64,000 bases of DNA from CAZNEZ01 sp964572475. GTDB taxonomy: Bacteria > Bacillota > Clostridia > Lachnospirales > Lachnospiraceae. Position 1 is the first letter of the stretch. The number at the start of each line of letters is the position of its first letter. The notes under the pieces are model-generated. The model was not told the DNA's origin and ran no database searches. It saw only the letters and a program-made list of their open reading frames with translations. The stretch spans positions 1-64,000 of the forward strand of contig CAZNEZ010000001.1 of the NCBI GenBank assembly GCA_964572475.1, given 5' to 3'. Shown here piece by piece: positions 1 to 9,035 of this stretch. The translations under genes were made by a program, and so were the position numbers.

Positions 1-30
1 AATAGATAAATATATGAAGCAAAATAGTGC

Positions 31-59
31 TTGCATTATATAGAAGTAAGTGCTATACT
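31..59 (+). promoter_or_regulatory. Probable sigma-A promoter of the rimP-nusA-infB operon
   Basis: TTGCAT at 31-36 and TATACT at 54-59 are separated by 17 bp, and TG at 51-52 makes an extended -10 element. Transcription would begin near 66, giving a leader of about 128 nt before rimP. The -35 matches the consensus at only three of six positions, so the call rests mainly on the -10, the spacing and the position ahead of an operon. Confidence 0.5.
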
Positions 60-84
60 AATAAAAGATATGAATTTTGATGCA

Positions 85-112
85 GAAAGAGTGGACGCGA
101 GTCCACTCTTTC
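85..112 (+). other. Perfect 12-bp leader hairpin with GCGA tetraloop upstream of rimP
   Basis: Positions 85-96 pair perfectly with 101-112 around a GCGA loop of the GNRA class. The hairpin is followed by TTGTAAAT and not by a clear T-run. It starts about 19 nt after the predicted transcription start. It could be a weak terminator of the upstream gene, an attenuator or an RNA-stabilising element; the sequence alone does not decide. Confidence 0.5.
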
Positions 113-193
113 TTGTAAATATGACACGGCATGTCTATGAAGCTTGAAAAAGTTCTATAGCAGTGTAAAATTCAAACTACTTAAGGAGGTAAC

Positions 194-661
194 ATGTCTA
201 AGAGAGAAGTTTATGAACAAAAAACTGAAAGTCTGGTTACACCAATAATTGTTGCAAACAATTTTGAACTAGTTGACGTAGAGTACGTTAAAGAGGGTTC
301 TACATGGTATTTGAGAATCTTTATTGATAAAGAGGGTGGAATAACAGTAGATGACTGTGAGATTGTCAGCAGAGCTTTTAATGAGATTCTTGATAAAGAA
401 GATTACATTGAAGACGCATATATCCTAGAGGTAAGTTCACCAGGACTTGGAAGACCGCTTAAGAAGGATAAGGATTTTGAAAGAAGCATTGGCGATGAGA
501 TTGAGATTAGATTATACAAAGCCATTGATAAACAAAAAGAATTTGTCGGCATTTTAAAGAGTTACTCAAAAGATGAAGTGACAATAGAGACAGCAGATGA
601 AGAAGAGATTACATTTAATAGAGCAGATATAGCTTTAGTAAGACTAACATTTGATTTTTAA
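194..661 (+). CDS. rimP: Ribosome maturation factor RimP
   Basis: This 155-residue protein has the RimP family layout: an N-terminal alpha/beta domain (about residues 10-85, with the conserved VDVEYVKEG and EVSSPGLGRPL segments) and a C-terminal SH3-like barrel (about 90-155). RimP assists late maturation of the 30S subunit. A TTAAGGAGG ribosome site lies just before the ATG. It is the first gene of the rimP-nusA-rnpM-ylxQ-infB operon, and nusA starts 21 bp downstream. Length and gene order are typical, so the assignment is secure. Confidence 0.96.
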   Translation: MSKREVYEQKTESLVTPIIVANNFELVDVEYVKEGSTWYLRIFIDKEGGITVDDCEIVSRAFNEILDKEDYIEDAYILEVSSPGLGRPLKKDKDFERSIGDEIEIRLYKAIDKQKEFVGILKSYSKDEVTIETADEEEITFNRADIALVRLTFDF

Positions 662-682
662 ATTATAGGAGGATAATAGAAA

Positions 683-1831
683 ATGAACAAAGAATTAATC
701 GAATCATTAGAAATCTTGGAGAAAGAAAAAGACATAAGTAAAGAAGTATTACTTGAAGCAATTGAGAATTCGCTTATTACAGCTTATAAGAATCACTTTG
801 GTAAAGCAGACAATGTAAAAGTAACAATTGATCGAGAAACAGGTGACTATGGAGTTTTTGCTGAAAAGGTTGTTGTAGAAGAAGTAGAAGATCCATTAGA
901 GCAGGTTAGTGAAGCTGCTGCCAGAGAGATTGATCCTAAATTTCATATTGGTGATATAATCAATGTTGAAGTTAAGTCAAAAGAATTTGGACGTATAGCT
1001 ACAATGAATGCTAAGAATGTTATTCTTCAGAAGATTAGAGAAGAAGAACGTAAAGTATTATATGACAGATATTTTAGTAAAGAGAACGATGTTGTAACAG
1101 GTATCGTACAAAGAGTTAATGGCAAGAATATAAGCGTAAACCTTGGTAAGGTTGATGCAGTTCTTACAGAGACTGAACAAGTTTTTAATGAACATTTTGA
1201 ACCAAATGATAGAATTAAATTATTTGTATCAGAAGTTCGTGATACTGCAAGAGGACCAAGAGTGGTAGTTTCAAGAGCAAATCCAAAGCTTGTTATGAGA
1301 CTCTTTGAAGCAGAAGTAGCTGAAATTCATGATGGCACAGTTGAAATTGTTAATGTTGCAAGAGAGCCAGGCGTTAGAACAAAGGTTTCCGTTAAGAGTA
1401 ATAATCCACGTGTTGAGCCTATTGGAGCATGCGTAGGAATGAATGGAACAAGAATACAGGCAGTTATAAAAGAGATTAATGGCGAGAAAATTGATGTAGT
1501 TAGATGGGATGAGAATCCTGCTATTTATATTGAAAATGCCATTGCTCCAGCAAAAGTTGTATCAGTTATTGCTGATGATGAAGCTAAGATTGCTAAGGTT
1601 GTAGTTCCTGACTATCAGTTGTCGTTGGCTATTGGTAAAGAAGGATTAAATGCTAAACTTACTGCAAGACTTACTGGATTTAAGATTGATATTAAGAGTG
1701 AGACACAAAACAAAGCTATAGAAGCAGCAGAAGCTGAAGCTGAAAATACTGAAATTGATGAAGATTATGATTCAAATGAAGCTGTTGAGATGGAAGATGT
1801 TGACTATATAGACGAAACAACTGAAGAATAG
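683..1831 (+). CDS. nusA: Transcription termination/antitermination factor NusA
   Basis: The 382-residue protein shows the NusA order: an RNA-polymerase-binding N-terminal domain (about 1-125), an S1 RNA-binding domain (about 132-200, with VTGIVQRVNGKNISVNLGK), and two KH domains (GACVGMNGTRIQAV near 250 and LAIGKEGLNAKLTARLTG near 315). NusA binds RNA polymerase and nascent RNA and modulates pausing and intrinsic termination. The last 40 residues are an acidic tail without a domain; the E. coli-type C-terminal repeats are absent, as is usual in Firmicutes. AGGAGG precedes the ATG. It lies between rimP and rnpM. Confidence 0.97.
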   Translation: MNKELIESLEILEKEKDISKEVLLEAIENSLITAYKNHFGKADNVKVTIDRETGDYGVFAEKVVVEEVEDPLEQVSEAAAREIDPKFHIGDIINVEVKSKEFGRIATMNAKNVILQKIREEERKVLYDRYFSKENDVVTGIVQRVNGKNISVNLGKVDAVLTETEQVFNEHFEPNDRIKLFVSEVRDTARGPRVVVSRANPKLVMRLFEAEVAEIHDGTVEIVNVAREPGVRTKVSVKSNNPRVEPIGACVGMNGTRIQAVIKEINGEKIDVVRWDENPAIYIENAIAPAKVVSVIADDEAKIAKVVVPDYQLSLAIGKEGLNAKLTARLTGFKIDIKSETQNKAIEAAEAEAENTEIDEDYDSNEAVEMEDVDYIDETTEE

Positions 1832-1841
1832 AGGTTATGCC

Positions 1842-2120
1842 ATGAACACAGTTAAGAAAGTTCCATTACGAAAATGCACTGGCTGTGGTGAAATGAAATC
1901 CAAAAAAGAAATGGTCAGAGTGCTTAAAACAAATGAAGATGAAATACTTATAGATGCAACAGGAAAGAAAAACGGAAGAGGTGCATATATTTGTTATTCA
2001 GAGAGCTGTCTGGAAAAGGCGATGAAAAGCAAAGCGTTAGAACGTTCGCTTAAGACATCAATTCCAAAGGAAGTATTTGACCAGTTGAAAAAGGAGTTGA
2101 ATGATTGTGAAACCAGATAA
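1842..2120 (+). CDS. rnpM: RNase P modulator RnpM (YlxR family)
   Basis: This 92-residue basic protein carries the YlxR signatures RKCTGCGEMKSKKEMVRV near the N-terminus and GRGAYICYSESC in the middle. YlxR proteins bind RNA, and the family has been characterised as RnpM, which modulates RNase P. The position between nusA and ylxQ-infB is the conserved Firmicutes order. The last 20 nt overlap the ylxQ start, which suggests translational coupling. Confidence 0.93.
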   Translation: MNTVKKVPLRKCTGCGEMKSKKEMVRVLKTNEDEILIDATGKKNGRGAYICYSESCLEKAMKSKALERSLKTSIPKEVFDQLKKELNDCETR

Positions 2121-2430
2121 AGTATTATCAATGATAGGGCTTGCAACTAAAGCGGGCAAAACTGTTAGCGGAGAATTATCCGTAGAAAATGCAGTTAAGT
2201 CTCACAAAGCAGGCAAAGCCGCCTTGGTGATATTGGCTGAGGATGCATCAGATAAGACGAAGAAGCATTTTACAGAGATGTGCACATATTATGAGACTCA
2301 CCTCCTAATATATGGAACAAAGGAGACACTAGGACATTCTATGGGTAAGCAACAGAGAGCTTCCCTTGCTATTACTGACAGTGGATTCGCAAAGACGATA
2401 GAAAAACAATTTAATATCAATGACAATTAA
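2101..2430 (+). CDS. ylxQ: L7Ae/L30e-family RNA-binding protein YlxQ
   Basis: The 109-residue protein matches the L7Ae/L30e/S12e/Gadd45 fold family: an N-terminal KVLSMIGLATKAGKTVSGE segment, the central LVILAEDASDKTKKHF strand-helix, and the C-terminal GHSMGKQQRASLAITD. Relatives bind kink-turn RNAs; the specific target of YlxQ is unsettled. It overlaps rnpM by 20 nt and ends 16 nt before the infB start, so the three genes are probably co-translated. Confidence 0.9.
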   Translation: MIVKPDKVLSMIGLATKAGKTVSGELSVENAVKSHKAGKAALVILAEDASDKTKKHFTEMCTYYETHLLIYGTKETLGHSMGKQQRASLAITDSGFAKTIEKQFNINDN

Positions 2431-2446
2431 TGGAGGTAGTAAGTAT

Positions 2447-5379
2447 ATGTCGAAAATGAGAGTACATGAACTCGCTAAACAAATAGAGATAGACAGTAAA
2501 GAAATAATAAAAATGCTTAATGACAAAGGAATAGAAGTCAAGAACCATATGAGCAGTATATCTGATGAAGATGCACAGATGGTTAAGAATGCATTTTCAA
2601 AAGCTAATGCACATACAGATAAGCCAGTTAAGACTGAAAAGCCAGCTAGTGTTGAAAAACCAGCTAAGACTGAAAAGCCAGCTAGTGTTGAAAAACCAGC
2701 TAAGGCTGAAAAGTCAGCTAGTGTTGAAAAGCCAGTTAACAAGGAAAAGGCATCTAGTACAGAAAAATCTAATACAGCACATAAAACAGAGACAGCTGCT
2801 AAGGCTGAATCATCTAAGAAAGAGGATAAAGCTATAACAGAAGATAAAAATGAAGAGAAGAAATCCCACATTTCTCAGGTGTTTAGACCACAAAACAGTA
2901 ATGGGAATACTACTAATAGAACTAACAGTAATGCTAACAGAAATAGTTCTAATGGAGCGAATAGAACTAACAATGCTAACTCTAATAATGAGAATAATAA
3001 CAACCGCCAAACAGGCCAGAACAATAATAACAACCGCCCAGTAGGCCAAAACAATAATAACAACCGCCAAACAGGCCAGAACAATAATAACAACCGCCCA
3101 GTAGGCCAGAACAATAATAACAACCGACCAACAGGCCAGAACAATAATAACAACCGACCAACAGGCCAGAACAATAATAACAACCGANNNNNNNNNNNNN
3201 NNNNNNNNNNNNNNNNNNNNNNNNNNNNNNNNNNNNNNNNNNNNNNNNNNNNNNNNNNNNNNNNNNNNNNNNNNNNNNNNNNNNNNNAGGCCAGAACAAT
3301 AATAACAACCGACCAACAGGCCAGAACAATAATAACAACCGACCAACAGGCCAGAACAATAATAACAACCGCCCAGCAGGCCAGAATAGTAATAACAACC
3401 GACCAACAGGTCAGAACAATAATAACAACCGCCAGGCAGGTCAAAACAGTAATAATAATCGTCAGGGTGGTCAGTATAACAACAATAATTCTAATAATAA
3501 TCGCCAGACTGGTAACAATAATAGACCTAATCAGGGAGGAAACAGACCAAATCAGGGATTTAGACCAAACCAGGGAGGACGTAGACCACAGCAGCCAGCT
3601 CCAAAGCCAGTTGAAGAAAAGGTTGAATTGATTATTATTCCAGAGTCACTTACAATTAAAGAACTTGCTGATAAAATGAAGATGCAGCCTTCAGCTGTTG
3701 TTAAAAAGCTTTTCTTAGAAGGTAAAATGGTTACAATCAATCAGGAAGTCGAATTTGACGAAGCAGAAGAGATTGCTATGTCATTTGATATAATGTGTGA
3801 ACTTGAAGAAAAAGTTGATGTAATTGAAGAACTTCTTAAAGAAGATGATGAAGATGAAACAAAATTAGTTAAAAGACCACCAGTAATATGTGTTATGGGT
3901 CATGTAGATCATGGTAAGACATCATTACTTGATGCAATTAGAGAGACAAATGTTATAGCTAAAGAGGCTGGTGGAATTACACAGCATATAGGTGCATATA
4001 CAGTAGAATGTAAAGGAGAAAAAATCACTTTTCTAGATACTCCTGGACATGAAGCTTTTACGGCAATGCGTATGAGAGGTGCACAATCTACAGATATTGC
4101 TATTTTGGTTGTAGCAGCAGATGATGGTGTTATGCCACAGACAGTTGAAGCTATTAATCATGCTAAAGCTGCAGGAATTAGTATTATTGTTGCAGTAAAC
4201 AAGATGGATAAACCAAGTGCTAATATCGAAAGAGTTAAGCAGGAACTTGCAGAATATGAACTTGTTGCAGAAGATTGGGGTGGAGATACTATATTTGTAC
4301 CTGTTTCAGCACATACTAAAGAAGGTATCGATACATTACTTGAAATGATTATTCTTACTGCAGAAGTTTCAGAATTAAAAGCTAATCCTAATAGAAAAGC
4401 CAGAGGTCTTGTTATTGAAGCACAGCTTGATAAAGGAAGAGGAACTGTAGCAACTATTCTTGTTCAAAAGGGAACTCTTAAAGTTGGTGATTCACTTGCT
4501 GCTGGTTCATGCTTTGGTAAAGTCAGAGCAATGATTGACGACAAAGGAAGAAGAGTTAAAGAAGCTGGACCATCTACTCCTGTTGAGATTTTAGGTCTTA
4601 ACAATGTACCAAATGCAGGCGAGATTTTTGTGGCAACTGATACAGAAAAAGAGGCTAGAGCATTTGCTGATACATTTATTTCAGAAGGAAGAGAAAAACT
4701 TCTGGAAGGCTCAAAAGCTAAGTCTAAAATGTCACTTGACGATTTATTCTCACAGATTCAGGCTGGTGATGTTAAGGAACTTGATATAATAATTAAAGCT
4801 GACGTACAAGGTTCTGTAGAAGCAGTAAAACAGTCACTTGTTAAACTTTCAAATGAGGAAGTTGTAGTTAAAGTTATTCATGGTGGCGTTGGAGCTATAA
4901 ATGAATCTGATGTTATTCTTGCGTCTGCCTCAAATGCTATTGTTATTGGATTTAATGTAAGACCTGATAACACAGCTAAGGAAACAGCTGAAAGAGAAGG
5001 CGTTGATGTAAGACTTTATAGAGTAATCTACAATGCTATTGAAGATGTAGAAGCAGCTATGAAGGGTATGCTTGATCCTGTATATGAGGAAAAGGTTATT
5101 GGTCATGCAGAAATTCGTCAGACATTTAAAGCATCAGGAATTGGTACTATTGCAGGTTCATATATACTTGATGGAAGTATTCAAAGAGGCTGTTCAGTAA
5201 GAATTACAAGAGAAGGAAATCTTATATTTGAAGGACCTTTAGCATCTGTTAAGAGAATGAAGGATGATGTTAAAGAAGTAAAAGCTGGATTTGAATGTGG
5301 TCTTGTATTTGAAAAATTTAATGAGATTGAAGAATTTGACCAGATTGAAGCATATATAATGCAGGAAGTTCCTAGATAA
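2447..5379 (+). CDS. infB: Translation initiation factor IF-2, interrupted by a 100-N assembly gap
   Basis: IF-2 brings initiator tRNA to the 30S subunit. I place the start at ATG 2447 because GGAGG lies at 2432-2436. The N-terminus has an IF2_N helix bundle (MSKMRVHELAKQIEID), then KPA-rich repeats, then a linker of about 10-residue GQNNNNNRPT units that contains the gap at 3188-3287. After the gap the true frame differs by one base from the frame before it, so the 100 Ns are a placeholder and not the real length. Past the repeats come a second IF2_N, then the GTPase domain with GHVDHGKTS, DTPGHEAF and NKMD, and domains II-IV to residue 583 counted from the TTG at 3628. The factor is almost certainly intact in the cell. 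Confidence 0.96.
2620..2750 (+). repeat. KPA-type tandem repeat in the IF-2 N-terminal linker
   Basis: A 36-nt unit encoding approximately TEKPASVEKPAK is repeated about three times with few changes. It forms a charged Lys/Glu/Pro linker right after the first IF2_N segment and before the asparagine-rich repeat. Confidence 0.75.
2992..3470 (+). repeat. 30-bp tandem repeat (GQNNNNNRPT units) in infB, with assembly gap
   Basis: The 30-nt unit encodes GQNNNNNR followed by PV, QT, PT, PA or QA. Six or seven units are visible before the gap and five or six after it, with only one- to three-base differences between neighbours. The Ns at 3188-3287 lie in the middle, as expected when an assembler cannot resolve a long near-identical array. 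The true copy number is unknown. Confidence 0.92.
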
Positions 5380-5401
5380 TATCGTGTTTATTTAGTAACA
5401 T

Positions 5402-5421
5402 TATATTACAATAGAGGGTAA
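5402..5421 (+). other. AT-rich hairpin between infB and rbfA
   Basis: TTATATTAC after the infB stop pairs with GTAATATAA around a short AATAGAGG loop. There is no T-run after it, so it is more likely a processing or weak pausing signal than a full terminator. Confidence 0.35.
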
Positions 5422-5430
5422 TATAAGCAT

Positions 5431-5459
5431 TTTACTGAGATAATCAGATTCTTTATAAT
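5431..5459 (+). promoter_or_regulatory. Possible internal promoter before rbfA
   Basis: TTTACT at 5431-5436 and TATAAT at 5454-5459 are 17 bp apart. The predicted start is near 5466, which leaves only about 12 nt before the rbfA ATG. The boxes are good but the short leader is a reason for caution. Confidence 0.4.
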
Positions 5460-5477
5460 ATAGAAAGTGGTGATTTT

Positions 5478-5867
5478 ATGCGTAAGAACAGTATTAAGAA
5501 TACACGTATTAATTCTGAAGTTCAGCATGAACTTAGTAATATAATTCGTGGTGGAATTAAAGATCCTAGAATTAGCTCTTTAACTAGTGTTGTTGCAGTT
5601 GAAGTATCACCAGACCTTAAGATGTGTAAAGCATATATTAGTGTTCTTGGTGAAGAACAGGCTAGAAAAGACACACTTGCAGGATTGAGAAGTGCAGAAG
5701 GATTTATTAGAAGACAGCTGGCTAAATCAATAAATCTTAGAAATACTCCGGAGATAAAATTTGAGATGGATCAGTCAATTGAGTATGGAGTTAATATGTC
5801 AAGACTTATTGATGAAGTAAACAGTGCAATTCCGAATAGGGAGACTGATGAGAATGAAGAAGATTAA
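5478..5867 (+). CDS. rbfA: 30S ribosome-binding factor RbfA
   Basis: The 129-residue protein is a full-length RbfA, a KH-like fold protein that binds immature 30S subunits and helps 16S rRNA 5'-end maturation. The family segments NTRINSEVQHELSNIIRG, KDPRISSLTSVVAVEVSPD and LRNTPEIKFEMDQSIEYG are present. The acidic C-terminal tail overlaps the start of nrnA by 20 nt. A GTGGTG ribosome site precedes the ATG. Confidence 0.95.
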   Translation: MRKNSIKNTRINSEVQHELSNIIRGGIKDPRISSLTSVVAVEVSPDLKMCKAYISVLGEEQARKDTLAGLRSAEGFIRRQLAKSINLRNTPEIKFEMDQSIEYGVNMSRLIDEVNSAIPNRETDENEED

Positions 5868-6807
5868 ATTTATTATTGAAGAAGCTAAAAAGATAGGTAT
5901 AACCGGACATATCAGACCAGATGGTGATTGTGTAGGCTCAGTTATGGGACTATACAATTACATAACTGAGAATTATAAGGATATACAGTGCGATGCATAT
6001 CTTGAACCGGTTTCACCAAAATTTAATTATATTTCTAAAGTAAATGAAATCAATAATACACCAGAAGATGAAATCTATGATTTATTTATATCACTTGATG
6101 TAAGCGATACAGAAAGAATGGGACCTTTTGCACAAATGTTTAAAAATGCAAAAAGAACATATTGTTTTGACCATCATATAAGTAATACAGGTATTGCAGA
6201 CGAGAACGACATAGTTCCAGATGCAAGTTCTACTTGTGAAGTGTTATACGAATCTTTAGATGAAGATAAGATAAGTAAAAGTACAGCAGAAGCTATATAT
6301 ACAGGAATTATACATGATACAGGTGTATTCAAGTACCAATCGACATCTGAGAGAACAATGTTAATAGCTGGCAAGCTTATGAGTAAGGGCATTGACTTTA
6401 CCTCAATTATAGATGAGAGCTTTTATGCTAAGACATATGTTCAAAACCAGATATTAGGAAGAGCTCTATTAGAGAGCGTCAGAATACTTGATGGTAAATG
6501 CATATTTACAGCTATAACTAAAGAAGAAATGGAGTTCTATAACATTACTTCAGCAGATATGGACGGAATTGTTGAGCAATTAAGACTTACAGATGGTGTA
6601 GAATGTGCTGTATTTATGTATGAAGTAGAAAAGTTACAATTTAAAGTAAGCTTACGTTCAAAGTCATATATAAATGTAAGTGAGATAGCATCATATTTTG
6701 GCGGAGGCGGACATGTTCGAGCTGCTGGATGTACATTAAATGGTACAGTGTATGATGCGGTGAACAATCTTTCAAAATTCATAGAGCAGCAGATTGAAGA
6801 GCAATAG
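5848..6807 (+). CDS. nrnA: DHH-family nanoRNase/pAp phosphatase NrnA
   Basis: NrnA degrades 2-5 nt RNAs and dephosphorylates pAp. The 319-residue protein has the DHH domain with GHIRPDGDCVGS near the N-terminus, LDVSDTERMG, and the DHHISN motif that supplies metal ligands, then a C-terminal DHHA1 domain with GGGGHVRAAGC. I prefer ATG 5848 over the upstream GTG at 5824 because AGGGAG lies about 5 nt before it; ATG 5854 is a further alternative. It overlaps rbfA and is followed 8 nt later by truB, the usual order in this operon. Confidence 0.92.
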   Translation: MRMKKIKFIIEEAKKIGITGHIRPDGDCVGSVMGLYNYITENYKDIQCDAYLEPVSPKFNYISKVNEINNTPEDEIYDLFISLDVSDTERMGPFAQMFKNAKRTYCFDHHISNTGIADENDIVPDASSTCEVLYESLDEDKISKSTAEAIYTGIIHDTGVFKYQSTSERTMLIAGKLMSKGIDFTSIIDESFYAKTYVQNQILGRALLESVRILDGKCIFTAITKEEMEFYNITSADMDGIVEQLRLTDGVECAVFMYEVEKLQFKVSLRSKSYINVSEIASYFGGGGHVRAAGCTLNGTVYDAVNNLSKFIEQQIEEQ

Positions 6808-6815
6808 GAGCCCTT

Positions 6816-7745
6816 ATGTATAATGGAATAATCAATGTCTATAAGGAAAGAGGATTTACATCGCATGATGTGGTTGCTAAACTTAGAGGCATATTAAAAC
6901 AAAAAAAGATTGGACATACAGGAACCCTCGATCCGGAAGCGGAGGGGGTTCTTCCTGTATGTCTTGGAAAAGGTACAAAATTATGTGATTTATTGACAGA
7001 TAAAGATAAAACATATAAGGCTGTACTTCTTTTAGGTATATCAACAGATACACAGGATACAACTGGAACTGTAATAGAAAAATCAGATACTGAGGAATGG
7101 TTAAAAGAACATAAAGTTGAAGAATTAAAAGATATAATTATGTCATTTGTAGGTGAATATAATCAGATTCCACCTATGTATTCTGCATTAAAGGTAAATG
7201 GAAGAAAGCTATATGAGCTTGCAAGAGAAGGAATAGAAGTAGAAAGAAAAGCTAGAAAGATAGTAATATATGATATTGTAATAGAAAGTATTCAATATCC
7301 TAGAGTTACAATGACAATAAAATGCTCAAAGGGTACTTATATTAGGACTTTGTGCCATGATATAGGTGAAAAAGCCCTGCTTCATGGATGTATGGAAAAA
7401 TTAGTGCGAACTAAGGTCAGCACATTTACTATAGAGAATAGCTTAAAACTAGCAGAAATTGAACAGCTGGTTCAATCAGATAAAATAGAAAATTATATTA
7501 TGTCAATCGACAAAACATTTGAGAGCTATAAAAAATGTGTTGTATCAGAAGAATTCTCAAGATTACTCTATAATGGAAATGTGTTAATTCCAGATAATAT
7601 GAGCACAGATGAGAATACAAACCAATTGTTTGTTGATGATGAACAGATTCGCGTATATGATTATAATGACAAGTTTGTAGGCTTATATAGATATATTAAA
7701 GAAGATAATATTTTTAAGAATGTTAAAATGTTTTATGAAGGCTGA
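6816..7745 (+). CDS. truB: tRNA pseudouridine-55 synthase TruB
   Basis: TruB makes pseudouridine 55 in the T-loop of tRNAs. The 309-residue protein has the family start GIINVYKERGFTSHDVVAKLR, the catalytic aspartate in GHTGTLDPEAEGVLPV, the YSALKVNGRKLYELAREG motif, and CSKGTYIRTLCHDIG. The last 70 residues correspond to the C-terminal PUA-like part. AGGAG lies just before the ATG, and nrnA ends 8 nt upstream. Confidence 0.96.
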   Translation: MYNGIINVYKERGFTSHDVVAKLRGILKQKKIGHTGTLDPEAEGVLPVCLGKGTKLCDLLTDKDKTYKAVLLLGISTDTQDTTGTVIEKSDTEEWLKEHKVEELKDIIMSFVGEYNQIPPMYSALKVNGRKLYELAREGIEVERKARKIVIYDIVIESIQYPRVTMTIKCSKGTYIRTLCHDIGEKALLHGCMEKLVRTKVSTFTIENSLKLAEIEQLVQSDKIENYIMSIDKTFESYKKCVVSEEFSRLLYNGNVLIPDNMSTDENTNQLFVDDEQIRVYDYNDKFVGLYRYIKEDNIFKNVKMFYEG

Positions 7746-7789
7746 CTATTATAACATAGATTTAATGAATAGAGAAAGGCAAGTGTGAT

Positions 7790-8713
7790 ATGAAAATTAT
7801 AGATGATATAGATAATATTTCAATTAGAAATAGCGCAGTTGCTCTTGGCAAATTTGATGGTATACATAATGGTCATAAAGAACTTTTAAAACGTATTGTA
7901 GAGGCAAAAAAAGAAGGATTAACATCGGTAATGCTGACATTTTCTAAAGCACCAGATACGATACTTAAAGATTCCAAAAGACAATATATTCTAACTGATT
8001 TTGAAAAACACTACATATGTAAAAAGTCAGGCCTTGATATACTTGTGGAATTACCGCTTACCAGGGAACTTCTTAACATGGAGGCTACAGAGTTTGTTAA
8101 GAAAATACTTATTAACAGATTAGGAATGAAAAAAATATTTGCGGGAACGGACTTTAGATTTGGACATAACAGGGTAGGAGATGCTGTGTTACTGAAAAAA
8201 CTTGCAAGTGAGCTTGATTTTGAGGCAATTATTCTTGATAAACTTAAGTTTGATGGTAGAGAGATAAGCAGTTCATATATTAAAGAAGAAATAAAAAAAG
8301 GCAACATAGAATTGGCAAATAAACTATTAGGATATGAGTATGCAGTCATAGGTGAAGTGGTTCATGGAAACGAAATAGGAAGAACCATAAATTTTCCAAC
8401 TGCAAATATTATTCCTGAAGCAGATAAACTTCTACCACCAAATGGGGTTTATTTTACAAAGGTGAGTGTAGATGGAGTTGAATATGCAGGAATCACTAAT
8501 GTAGGAGTAAAACCTACAATTAGTTTTACAGATATTAGAAATGTCGAAACTAATATTCTTGATTTTAAAGGTGATTTATACGGAAAGATATTACATATCA
8601 GATTTTTAATGTATGAAAGACCTGAGAGAAAATTTGATACTATAGATGAACTTAAAGCTACAATTGCCATGGATGCAGCAAATTGTGTTGAGTTTCTGAA
8701 AAATCTAAGTTAG
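7790..8713 (+). CDS. ribF: Bifunctional riboflavin kinase / FAD synthetase RibF
   Basis: RibF converts riboflavin to FMN and then FAD. The first half (about 1-180) is the FMN adenylyltransferase domain with GKFDGIHNGHKELL and the ISSSYIKEEI segment. The second half (about 185-307) is the flavokinase domain with GNEIGRTINFPTANI and PPNGVYFTKV. The length of 307 residues is normal. It closes the conserved truB-ribF end of the operon. Confidence 0.95.
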   Translation: MKIIDDIDNISIRNSAVALGKFDGIHNGHKELLKRIVEAKKEGLTSVMLTFSKAPDTILKDSKRQYILTDFEKHYICKKSGLDILVELPLTRELLNMEATEFVKKILINRLGMKKIFAGTDFRFGHNRVGDAVLLKKLASELDFEAIILDKLKFDGREISSSYIKEEIKKGNIELANKLLGYEYAVIGEVVHGNEIGRTINFPTANIIPEADKLLPPNGVYFTKVSVDGVEYAGITNVGVKPTISFTDIRNVETNILDFKGDLYGKILHIRFLMYERPERKFDTIDELKATIAMDAANCVEFLKNLS

Positions 8714-8781
8714 GTTTACATTGAGAAAATTATGTGATATTATGGAACTTGTGGAAAAAATGTATTACAGGAGGAATTGAA

Positions 8782-8988
8782 ATGTTTAGAAATTTATTAG
8801 CAGCAGTAGCTACGGGAGATAATTTTAACATTATACCATTTGTTGTATTAGGAATAGCATGTGTTTGTATAGTAATCGCGATGTTTGTCTTAGGACGTAA
8901 TAAAGATGATGAAGAAGATACAGATATAGAAGAAGAACAAATTCAGACAGATGATAATGAAGAAAAAACAGATTCAGAAGATAAATAA
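8782..8988 (+). CDS. Small single-pass membrane protein with acidic tail, function unknown
   Basis: This 68-residue protein starts at ATG 8782, chosen because GGAGG lies at 8770-8774; an in-frame ATG at 8734 has no such site. A hydrophobic stretch (about residues 17-37, FVVLGIACVCIVIAMFVLG) is followed by a highly acidic tail of D, E, Q and T. The topology suggests a membrane anchor with a cytoplasmic acidic tail. I do not recognise a family. It sits between ribF and the Na/Pi cotransporter. Confidence 0.65.
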   Translation: MFRNLLAAVATGDNFNIIPFVVLGIACVCIVIAMFVLGRNKDDEEDTDIEEEQIQTDDNEEKTDSEDK

Positions 8989-9035
8989 AAATAAAAACAG
9001 GATTATTGTATGTAACCCCTAAAAAGGAGTGAATT

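Noticed and set aside
2329..3444. Reverse-strand open frames opposite infB
   Set aside because: They are shadows of the low-complexity repeats; they lack ribosome sites and family motifs.
2992..3470. CRISPR array
   Set aside because: The 30-bp repeats are head to tail without spacers and lie in frame inside infB.
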